Shown here: piece by piece, positions 43,278-51,834 of the stretch
Numbering within the stretch: position 1 is the first letter of the stretch
Layout: each line of letters opens with the position of its first letter
Source: Paenibacillus camerounensis
GTDB taxonomy: Bacteria > Bacillota > Bacilli > Paenibacillales > Paenibacillaceae
Direction: 5' to 3'
Assembly (NCBI RefSeq): GCF_000723885.1
Contig: NZ_CCDG010000038.1
Coordinates: forward strand, 1-64,000
Length of the DNA stretch: 64,000 bases
Translations under genes and position numbers: made by a program
The notes under the pieces: generated by a model
What the model was told of the DNA's origin: nothing
The model's database searches: none
What the model saw: only the letters and a program-made list of their open reading frames with translations

Positions 43278-44809
43278 GCGCTGACACCCTTCTGCACCTT
43301 CTGCATACGCGGCGCCACCCCGGCTGCCGGCTCACGGCTGCCGGACACTCTGCGCCCGATCACACCGCTTACCGCCAGAACGGAGACAAGATCAAAGGCC
43401 AGCGTGAACAGAAATTCATGCTTGGAGATATCCGCATCACCCGCACCGATAATGGAGACCATAATACCCGACAAGCCTACTGCCATACTCGCAACGATCA
43501 GCGCCATCCGCTGCATCCCCCGGGGATCGCGTGCCTTGAGCGCCTGGATGAAGGAGGGCATGTACAGCCCGATTACCAGCGCCATCCATAGCAGGATGAA
43601 CCCGAAGGTTTTGGGGGCCAGAATACCCTTAAGCAGGCTGTAAAGTGCAAAAAAGTGACTCTGCGCCCGGAAATCCATGCCCGCTGACTGCTCATAATTC
43701 CCCATTGCCGCAGGCTTGATCGTAAAAGCGCTTTGTGCAGCCACATCAAGGATAGAGCTGAACTGGTCAGGATTTGCAAGATAATATTTCAGAATTGAGA
43801 CAAAGCCGTATTTACTGTAGAACTCCTTTTCCAGAAGCGGAGAGTTCACATCAACAGTCCCGTACTGCTCATAATATATATTATTTTTGAGAATAGCGTA
43901 CTGCTCATCGATCCCGAACGATTTCAGCGACGTTTCCGGATTGGCCGAATCCTTCAGCACCCCGCGGGTCATCGCATGATACTGGTTGATATTGACGAAC
44001 TCTTTTGAAATATTGAGATAGGTAAGCACTCCCGAGGTCATTAGAAGGATCAGCGAGATCAGCGTCAGTCCGCGGAATATACGGTCCCTTCTTACCCAGA
44101 ACAGCATGATGCCGAGCACCGCCAGAATAATGCCCACGGGGGCGTTCTGCTGCTTGGAGGTGGTCAGGAGCAGCCCGCTGATGAGAAACAGGGCCAGCAA
44201 GAAATAATCATTGTACCGTTTGCGGTACAGCAGCAGCCACGCCGCAAAAACGTACAGCATCATAATCAGCACAATGCTCTCACTGTAGAAGGAATTGAAA
44301 TAAGCCGTATAACCGGTATCGCCAAATACAAAAACGGCAACAAGCGCGCACAGCATCCCCTGCTTCCGCGTCATACGGCACGTAATAGCTTCTACCAGCA
44401 GATAAACGGCAAGCACATAGAGCAGAGTGTAAATGGCTGCCTGAAAACGGATGTCGAACACGGTGCTGCTGAACAGCAGCTTATTCAGGCCGATAGCCAG
44501 CTTAATGAATATGGACTGGGACGAGTCGAGCGTTGCCCCGTTCTCGTTAAAATATTGATAGATTCCGAAATGCTTCACAAAATAACCAAAGTACTGGCTG
44601 TCATAATCCGGCTGGCTGAAGTAAAGCCCGTTGCTGTAGATATTGCGGAAATAATCGCCGTTATCCGCCATCCCGATATAAGGAGCTGTAAACAGCGCAA
44701 TTACCGTAATAAGCAATACCCCGAAGGCCGCAAGAAAGGCCGGGGACGTCCGGAGGCCGGCAAGCCTAATGCTCTGCCGCAGGGTTGTTGTCACAGTGTT
44801 GTAGATCAT
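43274..44809 (-). CDS. GT-C-type polytopic membrane protein (WsfD-like)
   Basis: This 511-residue protein has about 10-12 membrane helices. The first external loop begins MADNGDYFRNIYSNGLYF, with acidic residues just after helix 1 as in GT-C lipid-linked-sugar transferases, and resembles hexose transferases of S-layer glycan clusters. It would transfer a sugar on the outer face, perhaps as a side branch or modification. B. subtilis ydaJKLMN as I know it has no such gene in this place. The start is supported by GAAGGTGA. Confidence 0.65.
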   Translation of the reverse strand: MIYNTVTTTLRQSIRLAGLRTSPAFLAAFGVLLITVIALFTAPYIGMADNGDYFRNIYSNGLYFSQPDYDSQYFGYFVKHFGIYQYFNENGATLDSSQSIFIKLAIGLNKLLFSSTVFDIRFQAAIYTLLYVLAVYLLVEAITCRMTRKQGMLCALVAVFVFGDTGYTAYFNSFYSESIVLIMMLYVFAAWLLLYRKRYNDYFLLALFLISGLLLTTSKQQNAPVGIILAVLGIMLFWVRRDRIFRGLTLISLILLMTSGVLTYLNISKEFVNINQYHAMTRGVLKDSANPETSLKSFGIDEQYAILKNNIYYEQYGTVDVNSPLLEKEFYSKYGFVSILKYYLANPDQFSSILDVAAQSAFTIKPAAMGNYEQSAGMDFRAQSHFFALYSLLKGILAPKTFGFILLWMALVIGLYMPSFIQALKARDPRGMQRMALIVASMAVGLSGIMVSIIGAGDADISKHEFLFTLAFDLVSVLAVSGVIGRRVSGSREPAAGVAPRMQKVQKGVSA

Positions 44810-44844
44810 GCGGATTCACCTTCGTTATTGTTCGTTATAGTTCA

Positions 44845-45990
44845 TTACCTGGGGGAATAGGAATACGCGAGTAATGCCATCAGATTGTCGAAGGAGTACG
44901 CCTGTCCGGTTCCCGTGTCCCCAAACCCGCCGTACAGCGGGCTGGCCGGATCAGTAATCCTGAACTCGTTCATCCGTTCTATGCCTGCGGCATAAAGCGG
45001 CGCATCCCCAGCTGCCGCCCCGATCATCGCTGTCAGCGCATAGATGGCCGTAGAGCGTATATCATTTGCCGGCTGCCCTTCGCGCGTATATTGCCCGTAG
45101 AGCGTACCGGCCTCAACCTGCTCCCTGATATAGCGGAGACTCTCCGGGTTCTGCCGGCCAACCTCAGTCAGATTCAGAATGCTCAGCAGCGCTTCTACTG
45201 TATTGATGTTCTCCGAGCTGTACGTCCCCGTTGTGTAATTAAATCTCGTCTCATAGAAGGGAAAATCATCTGACAAATAACCGCCCTCCATAATTTCACT
45301 CATATTATGCATCAAAATACCCTTAGATCCGCTATCAATCGACAAATTTCGCAAAACACTCAGCTTAATATAACATAAAGTTATAAACTCGTTGTTATTA
45401 TGGTAATAATTGTCGTATATGTCAAACATATAATTATCTTTACTATTATTATTGTAAAACTGCCTGGAATAATAGGATGCCTCTTCCTTGTACTCAGGCT
45501 CCGCAAACCGTTCTCCCGCCTCATATAAGGCTTCGATCATCCGCAGATCATCCACGGCGGCATTAACGGTATACCGTTTATCCAGCTTGGGGCTATACCG
45601 GTAGCTGAAGCCGCCCTCCATGCCGAATACCTGCTTGCCCAGCTCCCATTGTCTGGAGAATTCCTCTGCCTCGCTATTGCGTACTGCGCTCAGCATCATC
45701 AGTGAGGCCGATTCACTCAGGACTTCATGGCCGGTGGAGACTTCTGCCGTCTGGTCCGTATCAATCAAATTCGTATAAACCCCGTAAGGGCCTGTAAGCT
45801 TATCTGTTATGAAAGTATAAAGCTGGCGCTCTTCCTCAAGAATCCCTTCCGGCGGCTGAGCCGGGGCCGGTGATGTCCGGGATGTGGCTGCTGCAGTTGC
45901 CTGCGGCGCAGGCTCTGCCTTATTGCTGCAGCCGGCAAGAAGGGCTAGAACCGTCAGGCAGGCAACTAATATGCTGCGTCCTTTATCCAA
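44845..45990 (-). CDS. YdaJ-like GH8-type lipoprotein
   Basis: This 381-residue lipoprotein (LLAGCSNK) has an (alpha/alpha)6 fold resembling GH8 endoglucanases and BcsZ. STGHEVLSESASLMM holds the expected catalytic Glu region, and AAVDDLRMIEAL the acidic helix. The Pro/Ala/Ser/Thr-rich tether follows the lipobox. It probably trims the exopolysaccharide outside the cell. The TTG start has GAGGAG 7 bp upstream. It is the first gene of the operon. Confidence 0.8.
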   Translation of the reverse strand: MDKGRSILVACLTVLALLAGCSNKAEPAPQATAAATSRTSPAPAQPPEGILEEERQLYTFITDKLTGPYGVYTNLIDTDQTAEVSTGHEVLSESASLMMLSAVRNSEAEEFSRQWELGKQVFGMEGGFSYRYSPKLDKRYTVNAAVDDLRMIEALYEAGERFAEPEYKEEASYYSRQFYNNNSKDNYMFDIYDNYYHNNNEFITLCYIKLSVLRNLSIDSGSKGILMHNMSEIMEGGYLSDDFPFYETRFNYTTGTYSSENINTVEALLSILNLTEVGRQNPESLRYIREQVEAGTLYGQYTREGQPANDIRSTAIYALTAMIGAAAGDAPLYAAGIERMNEFRITDPASPLYGGFGDTGTGQAYSFDNLMALLAYSYSPR

Positions 45991-46149
45991 ATCACCACTC
46001 CTCTACAAAAGGGGTTTTTTGCCGTTAAGTATATTACGGTTATATAAGTCACAAAGTTGAATCTATTTCAAATCATTTTGTGCCAAAACGATAAAATGAT
46101 TCCTTTTTCCTAGTCACACTCCGAATTTTTTATTTTAACCGTACAAAAA

Positions 46150-46183
46150 AGGGCTGCCCGGGGTTTGTACCCCGGGCAGCCCT
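46150..46183 (-). terminator. Strong terminator of the K+ channel operon
   Basis: AGGGCTGCCCGGGG and CCCCGGGCAGCCCT form a 14-bp perfect stem with a 6-nt loop. On minus it is followed by TTTTTT. Confidence 0.95.
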
Positions 46184-46200
46184 GCTGACAGCAGCCTATT

Positions 46201-47217
46201 TTATTTCCCTGTAATTCTGCGGTAAGTTTCTTCATCAGACACAATATACAATCTGGCATCTGCCGGAACCGGCAGGTTAAGCTTGCGGTTGATACCGAGA
46301 TCTCCGCGGTCGGACAGCAGGGTGGCGCCCTGCAGCAGCAGCGCCTGAAAGGCATCACCGTAGGTCTTCCAGTCTGTATTCAGCGGCACCTCATAGATAT
46401 CATCGCCATGCTGACGGCTGAGCAGCTGGCTGATGACCTCGGAATTGCCTTCCTGCAGCGCCGATCTTACGGCCAGCCTGGAGACAGCATCATGTGACAC
46501 CACGAACTCATTCACCTGGACATGCCGGAAATTCTGGATATTCTTTTCCTGCATTATCTCTACTGTTGTATGTACCTGCGGAGCGATCCGCTCTATGCTG
46601 GAGACAATCAGCAGCGATTTGCCGTCAATCAGGGAAGACTCATCTATGCGGATATCACCGAATACAATGGCTGCCCTGGCGCTTCCAATTGAAGCCTTCA
46701 GCAGAATCTCATCACTTGAGGCGTCACCGCTGATAAAGTGCACCTGCTCCATCTGCTCCAGCGGATGCCGGCCGGTCTCGTCAATGATGACAATCCGGCA
46801 TTTCGGCGCGTAGCACAGGATCTCATCCACAGCAGCCTGTGTTTTCCGGCTCCAGTTGATCAGCACCACATGGTCCGATCCATGAAAGCTCAAGGTCCCA
46901 GCTCCTCTCCTTCTCTGCATCTCCCCAAAAGCCTCAACAACCTTGCCGATAACAAGGCTTAAGAGGCCGATACCGAAAATGTATAAGAAAATCGTAAATA
47001 CCTTTCCCGGAAGCGAAGCCGCATAAAAATCACCGTAGCCGACGGTAGACATCGTTGTCATAACCCAATAGAAGGCATTAAACCAGCTGCTGAAGGTATC
47101 CGGTTCAAGCATATAGGCAAGGGTCGCACTCAGCACAACGAAACTAAGGATCATGATGGCAACGGTTCTTCTTTTCAGCGCAATCAGCTTGCCGGATATT
47201 TTGAGGAGAAAATGCAC
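46201..47217 (-). CDS. Two-helix K+ channel with RCK domain (YugO-like)
   Basis: This 338-residue channel has two membrane helices (about 20-38 and 72-92), a pore loop with the selectivity filter TVGYGD at 58-63, and a cytosolic RCK/TrkA-N domain from about 112 with VVLINWSRK and VIIDETGRHPLEQ. It resembles B. subtilis YugO, a biofilm-linked K+ channel. It is the last gene of the six-gene operon, 79 bp after the DUF350 gene. Confidence 0.9.
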   Translation of the reverse strand: MHFLLKISGKLIALKRRTVAIMILSFVVLSATLAYMLEPDTFSSWFNAFYWVMTTMSTVGYGDFYAASLPGKVFTIFLYIFGIGLLSLVIGKVVEAFGEMQRRRGAGTLSFHGSDHVVLINWSRKTQAAVDEILCYAPKCRIVIIDETGRHPLEQMEQVHFISGDASSDEILLKASIGSARAAIVFGDIRIDESSLIDGKSLLIVSSIERIAPQVHTTVEIMQEKNIQNFRHVQVNEFVVSHDAVSRLAVRSALQEGNSEVISQLLSRQHGDDIYEVPLNTDWKTYGDAFQALLLQGATLLSDRGDLGINRKLNLPVPADARLYIVSDEETYRRITGK

Positions 47218-47296
47218 CTGCCTCCCCCTCTTCCTTAAGGTAGTAGGGCTGCCGTCCCGCTTCCGGCGGGCAGACAGCCGCAGACGCGCACAGCTG

Positions 47297-47698
47297 TTAA
47301 ATAATCAGGCTGCTTACCGCAAACGAGGTTCCGATGAACACCAGACAAAGCATAGTGCCCACAGCTGTATTGCCTTTTTCCAGCTCCTTGGAGATTCTGA
47401 ACCCCGGAGTAAACAGCTCGAATATCCAATATGCAGCAATCAGACATACATATCCTACCGCAAACCACAGCATCATGTGCCAGATCGACGTGTTTGTGTA
47501 TGCCGCTACACCCAGGACAATCGCCGTAGCCAGGAACTTGCCGCCGAGCGCAAGCGCCACAGCGACGTTGCCTTTTTTGATTTCATCCATGTCCTTGAAC
47601 GGAGTCATCAGGGTAAAGACAACCATGCCCAGCACCTGCAGCAGAATAATGGTCAAGACACTGACTGCCAAATTTATAACTATCGTCAATTCGCCCAC
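47297..47698 (-). CDS. DUF350 membrane protein (YjfL-like)
   Basis: This 133-residue protein has four membrane helices and the DUF350 features KGNVAVALALGGKFLATAIVLG and, in the second half, KELEKGNTAVGTMLCLVFIG: two related halves, each with a KGN motif. E. coli YjfL belongs to this family and is encoded with a glutathionylspermidine-synthase-like protein, the same association seen here. The gene overlaps the lipoprotein gene by 13 bp. Confidence 0.85.
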   Translation of the reverse strand: MGELTIVINLAVSVLTIILLQVLGMVVFTLMTPFKDMDEIKKGNVAVALALGGKFLATAIVLGVAAYTNTSIWHMMLWFAVGYVCLIAAYWIFELFTPGFRISKELEKGNTAVGTMLCLVFIGTSFAVSSLII

Positions 47699-48327
47699 CC
47701 CCGAAATTTCGCATAAGCCGAATCATAATCGGCAAAATCATGCACTTCCTCCAGCACTACTGAGGCTGTTTTTGCTTTTTCCAGTGCCGTGTAGCGCGCA
47801 TCGTCTATCGGCTGCTTGATCCGGTTGCCCGAGGGCAGCTCAAGCACAGCGAAATTCCTTGTCTTCTCCTGATATTTGGTCTTGTAGACCCCTACAAGAT
47901 CAACATCGGTTGTGATTGACACCTTCAGGTTCTTCAGATCCTCCGCAGCAGTGTTCTGGTCCGGATAGGATTTAAGTGTTGTCCATTCGGACAGCCGGAC
48001 CTCATTCTTCTGATCTGCAGAGGTAATCATCTCGGCATCCATATACTGCAGCGTCCAGATTGTGTCGCCCGTAGCGTAGTTACCGTCATTGGGGAGCAGC
48101 TCGTTATCCGGCAGCACCGTCATATCGCTGCCGATCAGATCGCCCACCGTGCTCTCTACCACCCGGTAATCCCAGGGCACGCGCGACACACTGTCAGTGG
48201 TCTCCGCAGTCCCGGTGTGAAATACGCTTCCCTCATTGCTCGAGCAGGCGCCAAGCAGCAGCACCGCAAACAGCAGCATGCCAAGCATTGCCGCCAGCCG
48301 ATTTAAATTCCTTTTATTCCTGTCCAA
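47686..48327 (-). CDS. Lipoprotein of unknown function
   Basis: This 213-residue lipoprotein has a lipobox LLGAC with Cys28 and a mature domain of mixed alpha/beta character that I do not recognise. It overlaps both neighbours by 13-14 bp, so it is co-translated with the ATP-grasp ligase and the DUF350 protein. Its position suggests it works with them on the outer face of the membrane. Confidence 0.7.
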   Translation of the reverse strand: MDRNKRNLNRLAAMLGMLLFAVLLLGACSSNEGSVFHTGTAETTDSVSRVPWDYRVVESTVGDLIGSDMTVLPDNELLPNDGNYATGDTIWTLQYMDAEMITSADQKNEVRLSEWTTLKSYPDQNTAAEDLKNLKVSITTDVDLVGVYKTKYQEKTRNFAVLELPSGNRIKQPIDDARYTALEKAKTASVVLEEVHDFADYDSAYAKFRGWAN

Positions 48328-49531
48328 GCTCCCTCACTCCTAACGCAATAAAATGACTCGCATTGCCTGTAATGGGTCCGCCTGCCCGCCCGAGCAGCCC
48401 GCAGGGCTGTCCGTTAATCATGAACATGCCGGTCAGCAGGTGAAGCTCTCCCTCTGCAGACTGAATACGGGCCAGCTCAGCCCGCTTCTGGTATACGGTC
48501 GGGAACAGTGTACTGCTGTCGAAGCCCTCTTCGTCTTCCAGCTCCAGCTCACCGCTGTCGTCGAACAGCCGGACAGAGCCGCCTTCGCGGCCGAACACGG
48601 ATTTCGATACGAAGCTTCCGGAGAATACCGGCTTATTATAGGTAGGCAGAATATAACGGGATATCGCCTCACGTTCCTCCTCATTGTATAGCAGCCCCAG
48701 TTCATACATCCCCCATACGGCGGCAACCAGGCCCTTGGACTGCAGCAAAATGCTATGAGGCCCGTTGAACAGCTTCAGGCTCCCCGTCTCAATAGCATAG
48801 GCCAGCGCATCTCCAGCTTCATCTACTGCCATCCATTCCTTCGGATACAAGGCGAACATCCGCTCAATTCTGCGGTTCTGCCCGTCGTACACGCGTCCCT
48901 GATCTAGCCATAGATCCAGGCAGTCTATACATGTAACATCCAGGCCGCTGTGCCGCACCAGTGCCTCAATCGTTCCTGAATCCTCCTGGTGGGAGCCGTA
49001 GGCAACGCAGGCAGCGGTGTCAGGACGCTCAATCCCCCACGCTGCAGCCAGCAGCTCCTTCATTGCCCCGTTCGGGCTGCTGATTCCGGCCTGCTCACAG
49101 ATCCACGGTGTTGCAATTGAGGCCTCCACATAACCCGTGGGTGTATCTGCGTTCAATTCCAGCAGCTTAATGGCCCCTTCATCCGACACGGCAAAATCAA
49201 ACCGGGCATAACGGCTGATAAGGCCCGGCTCCGGCAGCGGCGTATCATCCAGCATCTGCCACAGCACAGGCGGAATGCCCAGCAGCTCATACAGATCCTG
49301 CCGGCGGTGGACATAACGCACCGCTTTGTCCAGAACACCCCACAGCTTCTCTGAGGCAGCAGCCAGCTCCCTGTATGTCCCGGCTGACATTACCGCAATC
49401 GCATCCAGCCAGTATTCCTCCTCCTCCAGATCAGCCCAGGTGAAGCCCAGCTCCCGGAGCTGCTCAACCCTGGGCGCGCGTTCAAGCGCCGAATGGTCCA
49501 GCAGCTCAAAGACTTTCTTCTCCCGGCTCAT
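48314..49531 (-). CDS. Glutathionylspermidine-synthase-like ATP-grasp ligase (YgiC/YjfC family)
   Basis: This 405-residue protein is the ligase domain alone, without the amidase domain of E. coli Gsp. The metal and phosphate residues match the family: RFD at 110-112, ELNADTPT at 125-132, SKSVFGREGGSV and GNASHF near the C-terminus. It should form an amide bond between a carboxylate and an amine with ATP, but the substrates are unknown; Bacillota generally lack glutathionylspermidine. It overlaps the Ser-rich protein gene by 4 bp (ATGA). Confidence 0.85.
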   Translation of the reverse strand: MSREKKVFELLDHSALERAPRVEQLRELGFTWADLEEEEYWLDAIAVMSAGTYRELAAASEKLWGVLDKAVRYVHRRQDLYELLGIPPVLWQMLDDTPLPEPGLISRYARFDFAVSDEGAIKLLELNADTPTGYVEASIATPWICEQAGISSPNGAMKELLAAAWGIERPDTAACVAYGSHQEDSGTIEALVRHSGLDVTCIDCLDLWLDQGRVYDGQNRRIERMFALYPKEWMAVDEAGDALAYAIETGSLKLFNGPHSILLQSKGLVAAVWGMYELGLLYNEEEREAISRYILPTYNKPVFSGSFVSKSVFGREGGSVRLFDDSGELELEDEEGFDSSTLFPTVYQKRAELARIQSAEGELHLLTGMFMINGQPCGLLGRAGGPITGNASHFIALGVRELGQE

Positions 49532-50250
49532 CCGCCGAAACCGCTGCTTCTGCCTGAGCTCTTGGAGGATGAACTCTTGGAGCTTCCTGATTTAACAGAG
49601 GAGCTTGACTTGCTGCCTGAGCTTGACGAGCCTAGTCCGCTTGAGGTTCCGCCGACGCCGCCGGCCGAGGACGAGCCTCTGCGGGTAATCGAGCCGGTCG
49701 ATGAGGTGGAAGTTTTAGGCTTCACTACAGATCCGGCAACCTGCTTGTTCTGAAAGCTTCCGCTGTTGTACGCCGGCGGCTTATAGGAGGTCCGTGTCCC
49801 TCCGTAGTAGGTTGGCCGGTCATTATACCAGCCCCTGGAGGAATAGTTAGACCCGCTGTTGAACAGCATGTGATAGAGCAGCACATCATCCCAGCCGAAG
49901 CCGTTGCTGTAGCCGCCGTAATTATTGATTACCGTTGTATTGCCGGAAGTGACGACTCCGCCTCCTTCCTGTACAGTCTCCTCCGTATTATCCTCCGGAT
50001 ATGGAATGTTCCAGTCTACATTCGCATCGAAATAGGCTTTGACCTCTTCGGATGACCAGGATACCAGCTGCGGCTCCCCGCTTGAGCTGTTTGCCGCATG
50101 GACGCCTCCGGGAATGAACATGGCATTCGCCAGCAGGGCAATGCCAAGTGACGTTGACAGCACACGCAGCGGCTTTCCTTCCGTGCTCAGCAATCTGGGC
50201 CCGCTGCTGTCTCTGGCGGGTTCCTTGGCTTGTTTATCTTCCTTCTCCAC
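49528..50250 (-). CDS. Ser/Gly-rich membrane-anchored protein
   Basis: This 240-residue protein begins at GTG 50250 with AGGAG 9 bp upstream. It has one N-terminal membrane helix (about 28-52), an external part with NYGGYSNGFGWDD and RPTYYGG, and a C-terminal tail (about 175-240) made largely of Ser, Gly, Lys that ends in RSSGFGG. In composition and in position next to a YgiC-like ligase it recalls YgiB/YjfM-type partners, though I cannot confirm homology. The tail could be the substrate of the ligase. Confidence 0.7.
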   Translation of the reverse strand: MEKEDKQAKEPARDSSGPRLLSTEGKPLRVLSTSLGIALLANAMFIPGGVHAANSSSGEPQLVSWSSEEVKAYFDANVDWNIPYPEDNTEETVQEGGGVVTSGNTTVINNYGGYSNGFGWDDVLLYHMLFNSGSNYSSRGWYNDRPTYYGGTRTSYKPPAYNSGSFQNKQVAGSVVKPKTSTSSTGSITRRGSSSAGGVGGTSSGLGSSSSGSKSSSSVKSGSSKSSSSKSSGRSSGFGG

Positions 50251-50279
50251 AATCGTTGTCTCCTTTCCCTGCAGTTGCT

Positions 50280-50498
50280 TTACTCCGCGGTGCGCATCGG
50301 CACCAGGAGGAGTTCAAGCTTACCCTGATCTACATTCAGCCTGCCCTCAACCGTCTCATATTCCCGGCTGCCGACCACAATGTAATTGACATGCTCCAGG
50401 GCCGTAATCATATTCATGCTCCACATCCGCTCCTCAATCACCTTCAAGTCACCTTCTGGCAGCTTTTCAAACAGAACGACACTAAGTCCATTGTCCAC
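50280..50498 (-). CDS. Small soluble protein heading the ATP-grasp operon
   Basis: This 72-residue protein from GTG 50498 has GGAAG 10 bp upstream. It is rich in beta-type residues with a hydrophobic centre (ALEHVNYIVVGSREY) and no membrane helix. I do not recognise the family. It is 29 bp upstream of the Ser-rich protein gene and is probably the first gene of the operon. Confidence 0.6.
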   Translation of the reverse strand: MDNGLSVVLFEKLPEGDLKVIEERMWSMNMITALEHVNYIVVGSREYETVEGRLNVDQGKLELLLVPMRTAE

Positions 50499-50676
50499 TG
50501 AAATTACACTTCCTTCCTGTTAACTATTACGCTTTTGATACGCAACTTTCCTCTTTTCGTTTCATCCTCCGCAGATCTGCAAACCCAGCTCTCCGGTATG
50601 AAAAAAATAGCCGGACAGCAGCGCATATGACTATGCGGGCAACTCAGCTATGTAAAGCCCAGACCATGAAATTGTG

Positions 50677-51810
50677 CTAGAAAGCGTTCTGTACCCAGCT
50701 GTCCATTATCCTGCCCGGACCGATGCCTAAATCATTCTGTAAAAGGGCTTTATAGTTCTCATAATGCCTCCGGAAGCCCGGGAAATCGCTCAGAGCCGCG
50801 TAGCTTCGCAGAACCAGCCGGCAGATATCCTCCGAGTAAGGGTCTATCTCCTGCAGTGCGGCCAGACGGACAAATGCCTGCCGCGGCCGCTCGGTATCCA
50901 GCTCATACTCAGCGGACCGCAGGGACATCTGAATATAATGAACCTGCAGCTCCTTGCGCTTCGTCTCTGCCCAGTCATAATGATGCTCACCCAGATAATC
51001 GCCCCGGTACAATGACAGAACCGCCTCCCGGCGCTGCCAGTCCGGTTCGTCCGCTACGGCGCCGCCCTGCCAGCCCTGGATGAACCGCTCGGCATCGAGT
51101 GCAACATTACCGGTAACCAGGCGGTAACGCTCCTGTGAGAATTCTACGGTTACATCCATCCCCCAGGTCTTGAGCAGCTTGCGGATGTGGTACACGGTCG
51201 TATGCAGATTGGTTACCGCCTTTTCCGGCTTAAAATCCGGCCATACGAGGTCTACAATCATATCCTTCAGCACCCACTGCCCGCGGTGATGCAGCATCAG
51301 CGCGAACACCTCCTGCGCCTTGCTTGTTCTCCACTGCGTTTTTCTGCCGGCATCACTGCGGTCCTGAAATTCCAGCCGCTTAAAGCAGAGTATCCACGGA
51401 TTATCCTGCACTGCTCCGCCAGCCGGCTGCTCTTTAGGCCCGGATGCCGGCTCTTCAAGCGCTACCAGCCGTTCCAGTGTCTTGTTCAGCCGCTGCGCGG
51501 TAACCGGCTTCAGCAGATAATCGGCTGCATTCAGCTCAAAGGCATCAATGGCATAATCACTGTAAGCCGTAATATAGACTATGCGGATGCTGCGGTCTGC
51601 CTGCATAATATGCTCGGCTGCCTCCAGACCGTTCATTTCCGGCATTCCGATATCCAGGAAAACGATGTCGGCACGCTCTTGCTGCAGATGCTGCAGTCCA
51701 AGTCTGGCCGAGGTATATTTACCGGTAATCTGCAGCCTGCCATCCTTCAGGAGCAGTCGTTCAAGATGCTGCAATGCCGGTTTTTCATCATCTATTAATA
51801 TAGCCTTCAT
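50677..51810 (-). CDS. Response regulator with winged-helix and BTAD domains
   Basis: This 377-residue regulator has a receiver (residues 2-118; Asp7/Asp8, phospho-acceptor Asp53, KPV loop), an OmpR/SARP-type winged helix (about 150-225) and a bacterial transcriptional activator (BTAD) domain of helical repeats (about 230-375). It is the partner of the hybrid kinase gene 24 bp upstream. Such pairs are frequent in Paenibacillus; targets are unknown. Confidence 0.9.
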   Translation of the reverse strand: MKAILIDDEKPALQHLERLLLKDGRLQITGKYTSARLGLQHLQQERADIVFLDIGMPEMNGLEAAEHIMQADRSIRIVYITAYSDYAIDAFELNAADYLLKPVTAQRLNKTLERLVALEEPASGPKEQPAGGAVQDNPWILCFKRLEFQDRSDAGRKTQWRTSKAQEVFALMLHHRGQWVLKDMIVDLVWPDFKPEKAVTNLHTTVYHIRKLLKTWGMDVTVEFSQERYRLVTGNVALDAERFIQGWQGGAVADEPDWQRREAVLSLYRGDYLGEHHYDWAETKRKELQVHYIQMSLRSAEYELDTERPRQAFVRLAALQEIDPYSEDICRLVLRSYAALSDFPGFRRHYENYKALLQNDLGIGPGRIMDSWVQNAF

Positions 51811-51834
51811 AAGCCGGGTTCACCTCTTGTCAGG

